Part shown: in pieces, positions 16,047 to 24,734 of the stretch
Layout of the letters: every line of letters begins with the position of its first letter
Numbering within the stretch: position 1 is the first letter of the stretch
Assembly (NCBI RefSeq): GCF_000469505.1
Contig: NZ_KI272861.1
Location: forward strand, 5,264 to 45,908
Source: Leptotrichia sp. oral taxon 215 str. W9775
GTDB lineage: Bacteria > Fusobacteriota > Fusobacteriia > Fusobacteriales > Leptotrichiaceae
Direction of reading: 5' to 3'
Length of the DNA: 40,645 nt
The notes under the pieces: model-generated
Told to the model about the DNA's origin: nothing
What the model saw: only the letters and a program-made list of their open reading frames with translations
Databases searched by the model: none
Position numbers and translations under genes: made by a program

Positions 16047-17111
16047 ATGATAAATAACAATTTATCTGCTAAAAAAAGAATATATAAGAATACAATGAAG
16101 ACAATGGCTATAATCATGATGACTGCTACTTTCGCTGTTTCCTGCGGGAAAAAGAAGGAAAAGGTTGTAGAAGAAAATCTTAGACCTGTAAAGGTACAGT
16201 CAATAGGTCAGAATACAATTTCATTGGGATATACAGTCAGTGGAACTATAAAGGGGAAGGAAGAAATCCCTTATGTGGCCACATCAAGTGGGGAAGTAAC
16301 TGTGGTAAACGGTAAAAATGGAGATTATGTTCATGCGGGACAGGTTATAATAGCAATTGATAATCAGGCTGCAAGATCAAATGTAATTTCAGCTTCTTCA
16401 AATTATGAGACTGCGAGAATAAATTACGAAAAATATAGAGTTCTTTATAATAAAAGACTTGTAACAGAAACTGAGTATCTGAATGCAAAGACAAACTATG
16501 ACAGTGCAAGAGCAAATTTACAGACTGCAAACGATGCAAACAGTAAGTCGGTAATAAGAACCGATGTAAATGGAGTTTTAGCAAACCTTAATATAGAAAG
16601 ACATCAGCAGGTTTCTGCGGGACAGGCACTGTTCACCCTTGTAAATGAATCTGAAATGATACTGCAGGTTGGAGTTTCTCCACAGATAGTAGGGAAAATA
16701 CAGGTAGGTACGACTGCTAAAGTCAAGATAGATGAACTTGGCAAGGAAGTTGACGGAGAAGTGTATGAAATATCAGGGGCGGCACAAAATGCGACAAGAC
16801 AGTTTTTAGTAAAAATAAAAATGCAGAATCCTGACAGGGAACTTAAAAGTGGAATGTACGGAACAGCAAGCATTGATACAGGAGCTGAAGAAGGAATTGT
16901 AATTCCTAAAACATCAATAGTTGTAAGAGGAGTGGAACAGGTTGTATATATAGTAAAAGATGGAAAAGCTGTGGCAATACCAATAAAAATAGTTAATCAG
17001 AATGAAACATATGCGGCTGTAACAGGAGATGGACTTACAGTCGGTTCAGAACTTGTTGTTGAAGGGCAGAATGTTGTACAGAACGGAGAAAAAGTAAAAA
17101 AAGTTAATTAA
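16047..17111 (+). CDS. RND membrane-fusion (periplasmic adaptor) lipoprotein
   Basis: This 354-residue adaptor spans the periplasm between the pump and TolC. GGAG precedes ATG 16047 by nine bases; ATG 16095 (MKTMAII) is an alternative with a weak site that would give a more ordinary signal peptide. The lipobox is FAVSC (Cys33), so it is probably anchored in the inner membrane by lipid. Then come the split biotinyl-lipoyl domain (GTIKGKEEIPYVATSSGEV, NGDYVHAGQVIIAID, and SVIRTDVNGVLANLNIERHQ), a short helical hairpin, a beta-barrel (about 210-285, RELKSGMYGTASI), and a C-terminal domain (VVRGVEQVVYIV). It is co-transcribed with the RND pump 26 bases on. Confidence 0.93.
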   Translation: MINNNLSAKKRIYKNTMKTMAIIMMTATFAVSCGKKKEKVVEENLRPVKVQSIGQNTISLGYTVSGTIKGKEEIPYVATSSGEVTVVNGKNGDYVHAGQVIIAIDNQAARSNVISASSNYETARINYEKYRVLYNKRLVTETEYLNAKTNYDSARANLQTANDANSKSVIRTDVNGVLANLNIERHQQVSAGQALFTLVNESEMILQVGVSPQIVGKIQVGTTAKVKIDELGKEVDGEVYEISGAAQNATRQFLVKIKMQNPDRELKSGMYGTASIDTGAEEGIVIPKTSIVVRGVEQVVYIVKDGKAVAIPIKIVNQNETYAAVTGDGLTVGSELVVEGQNVVQNGEKVKKVN

Positions 17112-17137
17112 GAAAACCGGAAGAAAGGAGAAAGAAA

Positions 17138-20100
17138 ATGACAATAGCGGAATTCGCAACCAAAAGAGTCGTTGCTACGACGATGATAATATTATTCATG
17201 GTTTTTTCCGGTTATACTGCGATTAAGAACATGAAACAGGAACTGCTGCCGGACTTTAACTTTCCATATGTCGTTATTCAGACAAAATGGACCGGAGCAG
17301 TATCTGAAGATGTGGATACACAGATTACTAAAAAAGTGGAAGAAGCGGCACTGAATGTAGATGGAATAAAAAATATAACTACAACTTCCGCATACGGAAC
17401 ATCAGTAGTAGTAGTACAGTTTAACTTCGGAGCAGACAGTGATATAAAGAAAGTACAGGTACAGTCGGAAATAGATAAGATAAAAAATAATTTGCCAAAA
17501 GATGCAGATTCACCGGTAGTATCAGGAGCGGGAAGTGCTGCAGGAGTAAGTAACTCAATGGCGTTATTTATAACTTTAAAGGGAGCTAATGAAGCTACTC
17601 TTACTTCGTTTGTAAACGAGACAATGAAACCAAGATTACAGAGAAACAGGGGGATAGGAGATATATCAATAACTGGAGGAACTGAAAGGGAATTAAAGGT
17701 TGAACTTGATCCATATAAATTAAGGGCTTTCAATCTTTCGGCTCCGGAAATATATTCTAAAATACAGGCGGCAAATACAATAACACCTGCGGGAACTGTA
17801 ACTGATGGAGGGAAAAAGTTCATACTAATGGTTTCAGGGGAAATAAAGTCTCTTGAACAGGTGGAAAATATAATCCTTTCAAATAACAATGGTCAGACTC
17901 TGAGACTTGGAGATATAGCCAAAGTAAGTTATGGAACTAAAGACAGGGAAACTTACACAAGGGTAAATGGTAAAGAGGCAATTGGGGTAATAATAGAAAA
18001 AACAAAAGATGGAAATATAGTTGAAATTGCAAATACTGCAAAAAAACAGCTTGAGGAGATGAAACCATTATTTCCTCAAGGGGCAAGTTATGACATTATT
18101 ACAGATAACAGTGAAATGGTAAAAGATGCAATATCGAATGTTACAAGCAGTGGATTACAGGCGTTGGTAATTGCGGCAATAGTCCTGCTAGTATTCCTGA
18201 AGGATATAAGGGCATCAATATTTATATCCCTTTCAATACCTATTTCAGCAATGTTCACATTATTCCTTTTAAATACTCAGGGAATATCACTGAACATGGT
18301 TTCACTTATGGGATTAGCTCTTGCAGTAGGATCACTGGTGGATAACTCGGTTGTTACACTTGATAATATATTCGATCATATGCAGGAATACAGGGAACCG
18401 CCGAATGTAGCGGCAATACGTGGAACAAATGAAGTAATACTGCCGATGATAGCTTCTACAATGACATCAGTCTGTGTTTTCCTTCCAATAGTTATATATG
18501 AAGGATTTACAAAGGAAGTATTTAAAGGGATAGCATTATCGATAATGTTTGCACTTGGAGCTTCGATAATTGTGGCAATGCTGTTTATCCCTATGGTTTC
18601 AAGTAGATTCCTGAATCTGCAGAAAATAGTTGACAATAAGGATAAGGCTAAATACTTTAATGAATTTAAGGAAAAATACAAAGGAGTAATAACATCTGCA
18701 CTTAATAATAAATGGAAAATTGTTATTGGAACAATTATAGGATTTATAGGAACTATGGTGATTTTTGGACCAATGATGAAAACTACCTTCTTTCCTACAA
18801 TTGATAATAAGAAGTATTCAGTAGTTGCATCACTTGCAACAGGACTTGATCTGGAGAAATCATATGAAATAACTAAACAGATTGAGGAAGTTGTAAAAAA
18901 TGATAAAAATACAAAAGAATTCTATTCAATTTCAAGAACGGATGCCGCAATAGTCAATGTGGATGTTAAGAAGGATACATTTAAGGCTATGGAAAGAATA
19001 AGAGAGAAACTGAAGGATATGCCTGATGTAAATCTTACGGTGGCAGCCAGTGAAGCAACAAGTTCAAGAACAAGTAAAGACTATTCCTTCCAAATAGAAG
19101 GTGATAATGTAGAAGAGCTTAACAGAATTGCAAACTCGATTATTAGCGATATAAAAAAGGAAAGTTGGATGAAGGATGTAAAATCTTCAACTGAAGGTGG
19201 ATATCCTCAGGCAAAGCTTGAAGTAAACAGGGTAAAAGCTGAAAGTTATGGAATAAATGTAACAAACCTGACAACAATGCTTAATATGACGGTACTGGGT
19301 GTAGCACCTATAGAAGTTTCAGAAGGGACTGAAAGACTTGATGTAACATTACAGTTTGAGGAACAGTACAGAAACTCACTTGAAAAAATACTGAATCTGG
19401 AAGTTAAAAGTTCAAATGGAGCTTATGTAAGAATAGGAGATATAGCTACACTTTCAAATGTGGAAGGTGCTTCATCAATAACAAAATATAATGGTTCAAG
19501 AACTGTTACGGTAGGTTTGAACCTTGATAGCTCAAAAGGATTTAACGATGCGGCAAAATTTATAAAAGCATCATTTGAAAAGACAAATCCTGGAGAAGGA
19601 TACAAGCTTGCGGCTGCAGGTTCTGCAAAATATCAGCAGGATATGGGTGGAGAGCTGTCACGGGCTCTAGGACTTTCAGTTATACTTATATATATAGTTC
19701 TGGCAATACAGCTTGAATCGTTTATATTACCTCTGGTAATAATGACATCATTGCCACTTTCCATAATAGGAGTTGTAATTGGAATGGTCATAACCCGTGT
19801 ACAGCTGAGCATGTTTGTTATGATAGGTATTATAATGCTTATGGGAATGGTTGTTAACAATGCCATTGTACTTCTTGACTTTGTTGCTAGCATGCGTCAA
19901 AAAGGAGTTCCTTTAAGGGAAGCACTTATAGAAGCAGGAGGATCGAGACTGCGTCCTATACTTATGACTACACTTACAACTGTACTTGGTTGGATACCGA
20001 TGGCACTTGCAATTGGTGGAGGAAGTGCGGGATATTATCAGGGAATGGCCATTGCCGTAATGTTTGGATTGTCATTTTCTACATTGCTGACACTTATATT

Positions 20101-20197
20101 TATTCCGGTACTTTATCTGATAGTTGAAGAAGCCAAGGAAAAAAGAGCCGAAAAAAAGAAAAAAAATGTAGAAAAGGAAAAAGCCAAAATGGCATAA
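17138..20197 (+). CDS. RND (HAE1-type) multidrug/hydrophobe efflux pump
   Basis: This 1019-residue inner-membrane proton antiporter has the AcrB layout: TM1 at the start, a large periplasmic loop, TM2-6 (about 335-490), a cytosolic helix, TM7 (about 525), a second periplasmic loop, and TM8-12 (about 850-1000). In TM4 the proton-relay region reads LVDNSVVTLDN, with Asp402 followed by Asn instead of the second Asp of AcrB; the second half has GMVVNNAIVLLDF and the Leu-Arg-Pro-Ile-Leu-Met-Thr motif after TM11. A basic Lys/Glu tail ends it. The substrate is unknown. AAGGAG stands seven bases before the ATG, and the PII-like gene follows after 45 bases. Confidence 0.95.
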   Translation: MTIAEFATKRVVATTMIILFMVFSGYTAIKNMKQELLPDFNFPYVVIQTKWTGAVSEDVDTQITKKVEEAALNVDGIKNITTTSAYGTSVVVVQFNFGADSDIKKVQVQSEIDKIKNNLPKDADSPVVSGAGSAAGVSNSMALFITLKGANEATLTSFVNETMKPRLQRNRGIGDISITGGTERELKVELDPYKLRAFNLSAPEIYSKIQAANTITPAGTVTDGGKKFILMVSGEIKSLEQVENIILSNNNGQTLRLGDIAKVSYGTKDRETYTRVNGKEAIGVIIEKTKDGNIVEIANTAKKQLEEMKPLFPQGASYDIITDNSEMVKDAISNVTSSGLQALVIAAIVLLVFLKDIRASIFISLSIPISAMFTLFLLNTQGISLNMVSLMGLALAVGSLVDNSVVTLDNIFDHMQEYREPPNVAAIRGTNEVILPMIASTMTSVCVFLPIVIYEGFTKEVFKGIALSIMFALGASIIVAMLFIPMVSSRFLNLQKIVDNKDKAKYFNEFKEKYKGVITSALNNKWKIVIGTIIGFIGTMVIFGPMMKTTFFPTIDNKKYSVVASLATGLDLEKSYEITKQIEEVVKNDKNTKEFYSISRTDAAIVNVDVKKDTFKAMERIREKLKDMPDVNLTVAASEATSSRTSKDYSFQIEGDNVEELNRIANSIISDIKKESWMKDVKSSTEGGYPQAKLEVNRVKAESYGINVTNLTTMLNMTVLGVAPIEVSEGTERLDVTLQFEEQYRNSLEKILNLEVKSSNGAYVRIGDIATLSNVEGASSITKYNGSRTVTVGLNLDSSKGFNDAAKFIKASFEKTNPGEGYKLAAAGSAKYQQDMGGELSRALGLSVILIYIVLAIQLESFILPLVIMTSLPLSIIGVVIGMVITRVQLSMFVMIGIIMLMGMVVNNAIVLLDFVASMRQKGVPLREALIEAGGSRLRPILMTTLTTVLGWIPMALAIGGGSAGYYQGMAIAVMFGLSFSTLLTLIFIPVLYLIVEEAKEKRAEKKKKNVEKEKAKMA

Positions 20198-20242
20198 AAT
20201 AGGGTATAATATAATAAGAAAAGTTTTAGGAGGACGGTAGGT

Positions 20243-20539
20243 ATGAAGAGGCTTGAAGTATATTTTGACTCATTTTTTCTGGAAAAGGTGAAAGAAGAGT
20301 TAAATGAATATGGATTAGAAAAATATGTGCTGATCCCAGAGGTTTTTAGTGACTGGGGGAAACATCTGAAACATTTTAACAGTCATCTCTGGCCAGGAAC
20401 AGACAGTATTCTAATAGCCTATCTTGAAGATAAGCAGGCGGAAGAAATTATGAGGGCCATAAAAAAAATAAAAATAGATGTAGGCCATATGATATCTATG
20501 GGAGCAGTACTTATACCAATAGATGACATGCTGCTATAA
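20243..20539 (+). CDS. small PII-like protein linked to the RND pump
   Basis: This 98-residue soluble protein has a ferredoxin-like beta-alpha-beta pattern like GlnB/PII and CutA proteins: strand LEVYFDSF, helix LEKVKEELNEYG, strands around EKYVLIPEVFSDWGK and DSILIAYLED, helix AEEIMRAIKKI, and a last strand MGAVLIPID. I recognise it as a member of the small PII-like group that accompanies RND pumps in Bacteroidetes and Fusobacteria (NCBI calls such proteins PG0541 family transporter-associated). AGGAGG precedes ATG 20243. It lacks the PII T-loop tyrosine region, so classic nitrogen signalling is unlikely. Its place at the operon end suggests sensing or tuning of the pump, an inference. Confidence 0.8.
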   Translation: MKRLEVYFDSFFLEKVKEELNEYGLEKYVLIPEVFSDWGKHLKHFNSHLWPGTDSILIAYLEDKQAEEIMRAIKKIKIDVGHMISMGAVLIPIDDMLL

Positions 20540-20554
20540 TTATAAAAATATATG

Positions 20555-20612
20555 ATAAGGAAAATATTTCAATCTTTAAAAGGGATAAAAAATATTTTCC
20601 TTATTTTTTTTT
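20555..20612 (+). terminator. rho-independent terminator of the efflux operon
   Basis: ATAAGGAAAATATTT (20555-20569) and AAATATTTTCCTTAT (20590-20604) form a perfect 15-base-pair stem, followed by a run of T (20604-20612). Confidence 0.9.
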
Positions 20613-20647
20613 AAAAATGGAGAAAAAACATCAAAAAAATATTTTTT

Positions 20648-20771
20648 AAATAAGTTAAAAAAGATTATTCGTTAAAAAGTTGTAAATAAAAAGGGAAAAA
20701 TGATATAATTAAATAAGTTAAAAAAGTTGCTAAAAAAACGAAAACTTTTTTTTGAAAAGTTAAAAAAGTTG
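20648..20771 (+). promoter_or_regulatory. promoter with repeated AAGTTAAAAAAGTTG boxes before the ROK gene
   Basis: TTGTAA (20680-20685), 18 bases and TATAAT (20704-20709) form the promoter. Around it are repeats: AAATAAGTTAAAAAAG at 20648-20663 and 20711-20726, AAGTTAAAAAAGTTG at 20715-20729 and 20757-20771, and a weaker GTTAAAAAGTTG at 20671-20682. They sit upstream of, just after and well after the -10, like operators of an autoregulator. This also makes the region unlikely to be coding. Confidence 0.6.
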
Positions 20772-20822
20772 GGTATATTATTGGTAACAGAAAGAAGAGA
20801 ACCTAAAAAGAGGAATGTGAAA

Positions 20823-21998
20823 ATGCAGAAACTAAATACGACAGATTATAAAGTCATGGAAAAAATAATGAAAAATTCCAAAATATCCAGAACAGATTTG
20901 GCAAAATATTTGGAACTGACACCTGCAGCAATTTCCAAAATAATAAAAAAGTTACTCTCCTATAATCTCATAATTGAAAAAAATACACTTTTTTCAACAG
21001 GTGGCCGGCCTAGAGTAACCCTGGCAATCAACAAAAACTATAAAAAAATAATAGGTGTTAATTTGGGAGCCGGGTTTATAAACATTGTTGAAAGTAATCT
21101 GAACGGAGAAATAATAGGGATAACTGAAAGGAAATTTGCATTTAAGGGACAAGAAAAGGTTCTTGAGCTGCTGGATGAGGAGCTTACAAAAGCCCTCAGT
21201 AAATATGATATGAAATCTGTAATCGGAATAGGTCTTGCAACTCATGGAGTTGTTGACAGGAAAAAAGGTACAGTAATAGTTTCCCCTCATTTCAAATGGA
21301 GAAAGCTGGAATTGAGAAAGGAACTTGAAAAAAAGTACAATCTTCCTGTAATAGTTGAAAATGATGTGAGATCGATGCTGATTGCCGAACATAATTATGG
21401 CCATGCCAAAGATATGAAAAACTTCATATTCCTGTATATTAAAAATGGAATAGGAGCGGCAATTTTCCTAAATGGAAAAATCTTTGAAGGAAGTAATTAT
21501 GGAGCTGGAGAAATAGGCCATTTCATAGTAAATGAACATTCGAATATACAGTGCCGTTGCGGGAAATACGGTTGCCTTGAAACTGAATGCTCAGAACAGG
21601 TGCTCGTAAATAAAGTAATGTGGAAACTGGAAGAGGATGAGAAAAAGGAAATGGGTAAAAATCTGGATATATCAACTGTTTACAGTAAAGCCAAGGAGAA
21701 AGAGGAACCTTACTATTCCATTATTAAAGATGCTATATACCATACAGGAAAAGTAATGGGGAATGTACTTAATATGCTTGATGTCAATAACATTATAGTA
21801 GCTGGAGACATTACAGCAACGGGAGATCTCTTCGTAAGGAATTTTAAAAAGGGAATAGATACCATGCTTCTTGAAGAATTCAACAAAAAGATAAAGGTAA
21901 GTACAACAAAGCTTGATAATATGATAGGAGTTTACGGTGCTGTTTCACTTATAACAAGTAATTTATTTGAAGGGGAAAAATTAATTAAGGTAAAGTAG
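20823..21998 (+). CDS. ROK-family transcriptional regulator (NagC/XylR type)
   Basis: The protein has 391 residues from ATG 20823 (MQKLNTTDYK), with GAGG nine bases upstream. The frame is open back to a TTG at 20727, but that stretch is the repeat-filled leader and encodes only Lys/Leu-rich residues. Domains: N-terminal winged helix-turn-helix (ISRTDLAKYLELTPAAISKIIKKL, about 22-50), then a ROK sugar-kinase-like domain with GVNLGAG, the sugar-binding VENDVRSMLIAEHNYGHA, GAGEIGHFIVN, and the zinc motif CRCGKYGCLE. The mglBAC genes follow in the same direction, so a sugar-responsive repressor of mgl is the likely role; the inducer is not visible. Confidence 0.9.
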   Translation: MQKLNTTDYKVMEKIMKNSKISRTDLAKYLELTPAAISKIIKKLLSYNLIIEKNTLFSTGGRPRVTLAINKNYKKIIGVNLGAGFINIVESNLNGEIIGITERKFAFKGQEKVLELLDEELTKALSKYDMKSVIGIGLATHGVVDRKKGTVIVSPHFKWRKLELRKELEKKYNLPVIVENDVRSMLIAEHNYGHAKDMKNFIFLYIKNGIGAAIFLNGKIFEGSNYGAGEIGHFIVNEHSNIQCRCGKYGCLETECSEQVLVNKVMWKLEEDEKKEMGKNLDISTVYSKAKEKEEPYYSIIKDAIYHTGKVMGNVLNMLDVNNIIVAGDITATGDLFVRNFKKGIDTMLLEEFNKKIKVSTTKLDNMIGVYGAVSLITSNLFEGEKLIKVK

Positions 21999-22087
21999 TT
22001 AATAAAGCAGTTAATGGTGTTTCAGGTAGTTTATGATACTCAGGCAACTTAGTTAGGTAATAAAAAAAATTATATAGAGGTGAAGAA

Positions 22088-23119
22088 ATGAAAAAGATTT
22101 TATGGTTAATGTTAGCAATGGTAATGTTGCTATCATGCGGTGGAGAAAAGAAAGCTGACGGAGCGGCGGCAGGAGGAGACAAACCTGCAGAAGGTAAAAA
22201 AATTAAAATTGGAGTTACTATCTACAAATATGATGATAACTTCATGGCAACATTGAGAAAAGATCTTGAGGCATTTGCTAAGGAAGATGCAAATATAGAA
22301 TTAATCATGAACGATTCTCAAAACAGTCAGGCAACACAGAATGAACAGGTAGATGCACTTCTTTCAAAAGGTGTAAACGTATTAGCAATCAACTTAGTTG
22401 ACCCGGCAGCAGGCCAAACAATTATTGACAAAGCAAAAGCTGCAAATGTACCAGTGGTATTCTTTAACAAAGATCCAGGAACAGAAGCATTAAAAACTTA
22501 TGACAAAGCTTACTATGTTGGAACAAAACCTGAAGAATCAGGAGTAATTCAAGGACAATTAATTGAAAAAGTATGGAAAGCACATCCAGAATTAGACTTA
22601 AACAAAGACGGTGTTATCCAATACGTTATGCTTAAAGGAGAACCTGGACACCCTGATGCAGAAGCAAGAACAGCTTATTCAGTAAAAGAATTGAATGACA
22701 AAGGAATCAAAACAGAAAAATTACAGGAAGATACAGGAATGTGGGATGCAGCTCAGGCAAAAGATAAAATGGATGCATGGCTTGCCGGACCTACAGGTTC
22801 TAAAATAGAAGTTGTAATTTCAAACAATGATGGTATGGCTTTAGGTGCTTTAGAAGCTTTAAAAGCTCACCAGAAAAAATTACCTGTATTTGGAGTAGAT
22901 GCGTTACAGGAAGCTTTAACATTAATCGAATCAGGAGAATTAGCAGGAACAGTATTGAATGACGGAACAAACCAGGCAAAAGCAGTTCTGGAACTTTCAA
23001 GAAACTTAGGTAATGGAAAAGATCCTGTTGAAGGTACATCATGGAAATTAGAAGAAAAAGCAGTTAGAGTTCCTTATGTAGGTGTAGATAAAGAAAATTT
23101 GGCACAATTTAAAAAATAA
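22088..23119 (+). CDS. mglB: galactose/glucose-binding lipoprotein MglB
   Basis: This 343-residue substrate-binding component of the Mgl ABC importer has a signal peptide and lipobox LLSC (Cys17), so it is a lipoprotein, unlike the free periplasmic E. coli MglB. The mature sequence is strikingly like E. coli MglB: GVTIYKYDDNFM, LMNDSQ-like IMNDSQNSQ, NLVDPAAG, VVFFNKDPG. The calcium loop DLNKDGVIQ (170-178) and the sugar contacts His188, Asp190, Arg194, Trp219 and Asp271 all correspond to E. coli residues, so D-galactose and D-glucose are the expected ligands. AGAGGTGAAGAA precedes the ATG. It is preceded by the ROK regulator 89 bases upstream. Confidence 0.96.
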   Translation: MKKILWLMLAMVMLLSCGGEKKADGAAAGGDKPAEGKKIKIGVTIYKYDDNFMATLRKDLEAFAKEDANIELIMNDSQNSQATQNEQVDALLSKGVNVLAINLVDPAAGQTIIDKAKAANVPVVFFNKDPGTEALKTYDKAYYVGTKPEESGVIQGQLIEKVWKAHPELDLNKDGVIQYVMLKGEPGHPDAEARTAYSVKELNDKGIKTEKLQEDTGMWDAAQAKDKMDAWLAGPTGSKIEVVISNNDGMALGALEALKAHQKKLPVFGVDALQEALTLIESGELAGTVLNDGTNQAKAVLELSRNLGNGKDPVEGTSWKLEEKAVRVPYVGVDKENLAQFKK

Positions 23120-23143
23120 TTGAATAATTAATAGTTGAATTGT

Positions 23144-23194
23144 ATACCGTAAATAAAAGACTTTATCGAATTTTATTTACGGTATCTTTATTTC
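23144..23194 (+). terminator. stem-loop between mglB and mglA
   Basis: ATACCGTAAATAAAA (23144-23158) and TTTTATTTACGGTAT (23171-23185) form a perfect 15-base-pair stem with a 12-base loop, followed by CTTTATTTC. As the T-run is broken, it is either a leaky terminator or an mRNA-stabilising hairpin, leaving more MglB than MglA/MglC transcript, as in other binding-protein operons. Confidence 0.75.
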
Positions 23195-23209
23195 GGAAGA
23201 GGTGAACAG

Positions 23210-24724
23210 ATGGAAAATTCTCAAAATAGACATGAATATGTATTGGAAATGGAAGGAATCAGCAAGGAATTTCCTGGGGTAAAAGCACTTGATAATGTTA
23301 CATTGAAGATACGTCCCAACAGTGTTCATGCACTTATGGGAGAAAACGGTGCAGGAAAATCGACACTAATGAAATGTCTTTTCGGAATATATAAGAAAGA
23401 TACAGGAGAAATATCACTGGAAGGACAGAAAATAGAGTTTAAAAATTCGAAGGATGCACTTGAAAGAGGTGTTTCAATGGTGCATCAGGAGTTAAATCAG
23501 GTTACACAGAGAAATGTAATGGATAATATATGGCTTGGAAGATATCCTAAAAAAGGTTTATTTATAGATGAAGATAAGATGTATAAAGATACGAAGGAAA
23601 TATTTGCAAAACTGGATATAGATATAGATCCTAGAACGAAAGTAAGCAGACTTTCTGTTTCGCAGATGCAAATGCTTGAAATTGCAAAGGCGGTTTCATA
23701 TGATTCAAAAGTATTGATTTTAGACGAACCTACTTCATCCCTGACAGAAAATGAAGTAAAACATCTTTTCAAGATAATAAGAAAACTTCAGGGAAATGGT
23801 ATTGGAATAGTGTATATTTCACATAAAATGGAAGAAATAACAGAAATATGTGATGAAATTACAATACTTAGAGATGGAAAATGGGTTACTACAGAAAAAG
23901 TAAAAGATCTTACAACAGATCAGATAATAAACCTTATGGTGGGAAGAGATCTGACAAACAGATTCCCTGATAAAACAAATAAGCCGGGAGAAGTTATACT
24001 GGAAGTTGAACATCTGACAGCAAAAAGACCTAAGTCAATAGAAGATGTATCCTTTACATTGAGAAAAGGAGAAATATTAGGAATTGCAGGACTTGTAGGT
24101 TCAAAGAGAACTGACATAGTGGAAACGTTATTTGGAGTTATTGAGAAAAAATCAGGAACAGTAAAAATACATGGTAAGGAAGTAAATATAAAAAATCCTA
24201 AGGAAGCTACTAAAAATGGATTAGCACTTATAACTGAAGAAAGACGTGCTACGGGAATTTATTCAATGCTGGATATAAAATTTAATTCAATTATTTCCAA
24301 TACTAGAAATTATAAGGCGTTATTGGGACTTTTGGATAACAGTAAAATAGAAAAAGATACAAAATGGGTTATTGACAGCATGCACGTAAAGACTCCGTCG
24401 CAAAAGACACATATAGGAAGCCTTTCAGGAGGAAATCAGCAGAAAGTAATAATAGGAAGATGGCTGCTTACAGCACCTGAAATACTTCTTATGGATGAGC
24501 CTACGAGGGGAATAGACGTAGGTGCGAAGTTTGAAATATACCAGTTAATGATAAATCTGGCCGAAAAAGAAAAGGGTATTATTATGATTTCTTCAGAAAT
24601 GCCTGAACTGCTGGGAGTAACAGACAGAATACTAGTCATGAGTAATGGTAGAGTGGCAGGTATAGTAAATACCGCTGAAACTTCTCAGGAAGAAATATTA
24701 AAATTAACGGCTAAATATTTATAG
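23210..24724 (+). CDS. mglA: galactose/methylgalactoside ABC transporter ATPase MglA
   Basis: This 504-residue fused double ATPase is the usual size for monosaccharide transporters of the MglA/RbsA/XylG type. The first domain has Walker A GENGAGKST (44-52), signature RLSVSQMQMLEIAKA and Walker B VLILDEPTSS. The second has a degenerate Walker A (GLVGSKRTD), signature LSGGNQQKV and Walker B ILLMDEPTRGIDVGAK, so only one site is likely fully catalytic, as in the family. GAGGTGAAC precedes ATG 23210. It acts on the cytosolic side of MglC. Confidence 0.95.
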   Translation: MENSQNRHEYVLEMEGISKEFPGVKALDNVTLKIRPNSVHALMGENGAGKSTLMKCLFGIYKKDTGEISLEGQKIEFKNSKDALERGVSMVHQELNQVTQRNVMDNIWLGRYPKKGLFIDEDKMYKDTKEIFAKLDIDIDPRTKVSRLSVSQMQMLEIAKAVSYDSKVLILDEPTSSLTENEVKHLFKIIRKLQGNGIGIVYISHKMEEITEICDEITILRDGKWVTTEKVKDLTTDQIINLMVGRDLTNRFPDKTNKPGEVILEVEHLTAKRPKSIEDVSFTLRKGEILGIAGLVGSKRTDIVETLFGVIEKKSGTVKIHGKEVNIKNPKEATKNGLALITEERRATGIYSMLDIKFNSIISNTRNYKALLGLLDNSKIEKDTKWVIDSMHVKTPSQKTHIGSLSGGNQQKVIIGRWLLTAPEILLMDEPTRGIDVGAKFEIYQLMINLAEKEKGIIMISSEMPELLGVTDRILVMSNGRVAGIVNTAETSQEEILKLTAKYL

Positions 24725-24734
24725 GGAGGCAAAA

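Noticed and set aside
17278..17889. Minus-strand frame of 203 codons inside the RND pump gene
   Set aside because: A shadow of a well-supported RND gene; no start signals and no family resemblance.
20205..20210. TATAAT just before the PII-like gene as a separate promoter
   Set aside because: No acceptable -35 lies 16-18 bases upstream and the gene fits the operon spacing, so I do not call it.
20727..20822. TTG start giving the ROK regulator a 32-residue extension
   Set aside because: The stretch is a promoter-proximal leader made of repeated AAGTTAAAAAAGTTG boxes; ATG 20823 has a GAGG site and matches the usual ROK N-terminus just before the helix-turn-helix.
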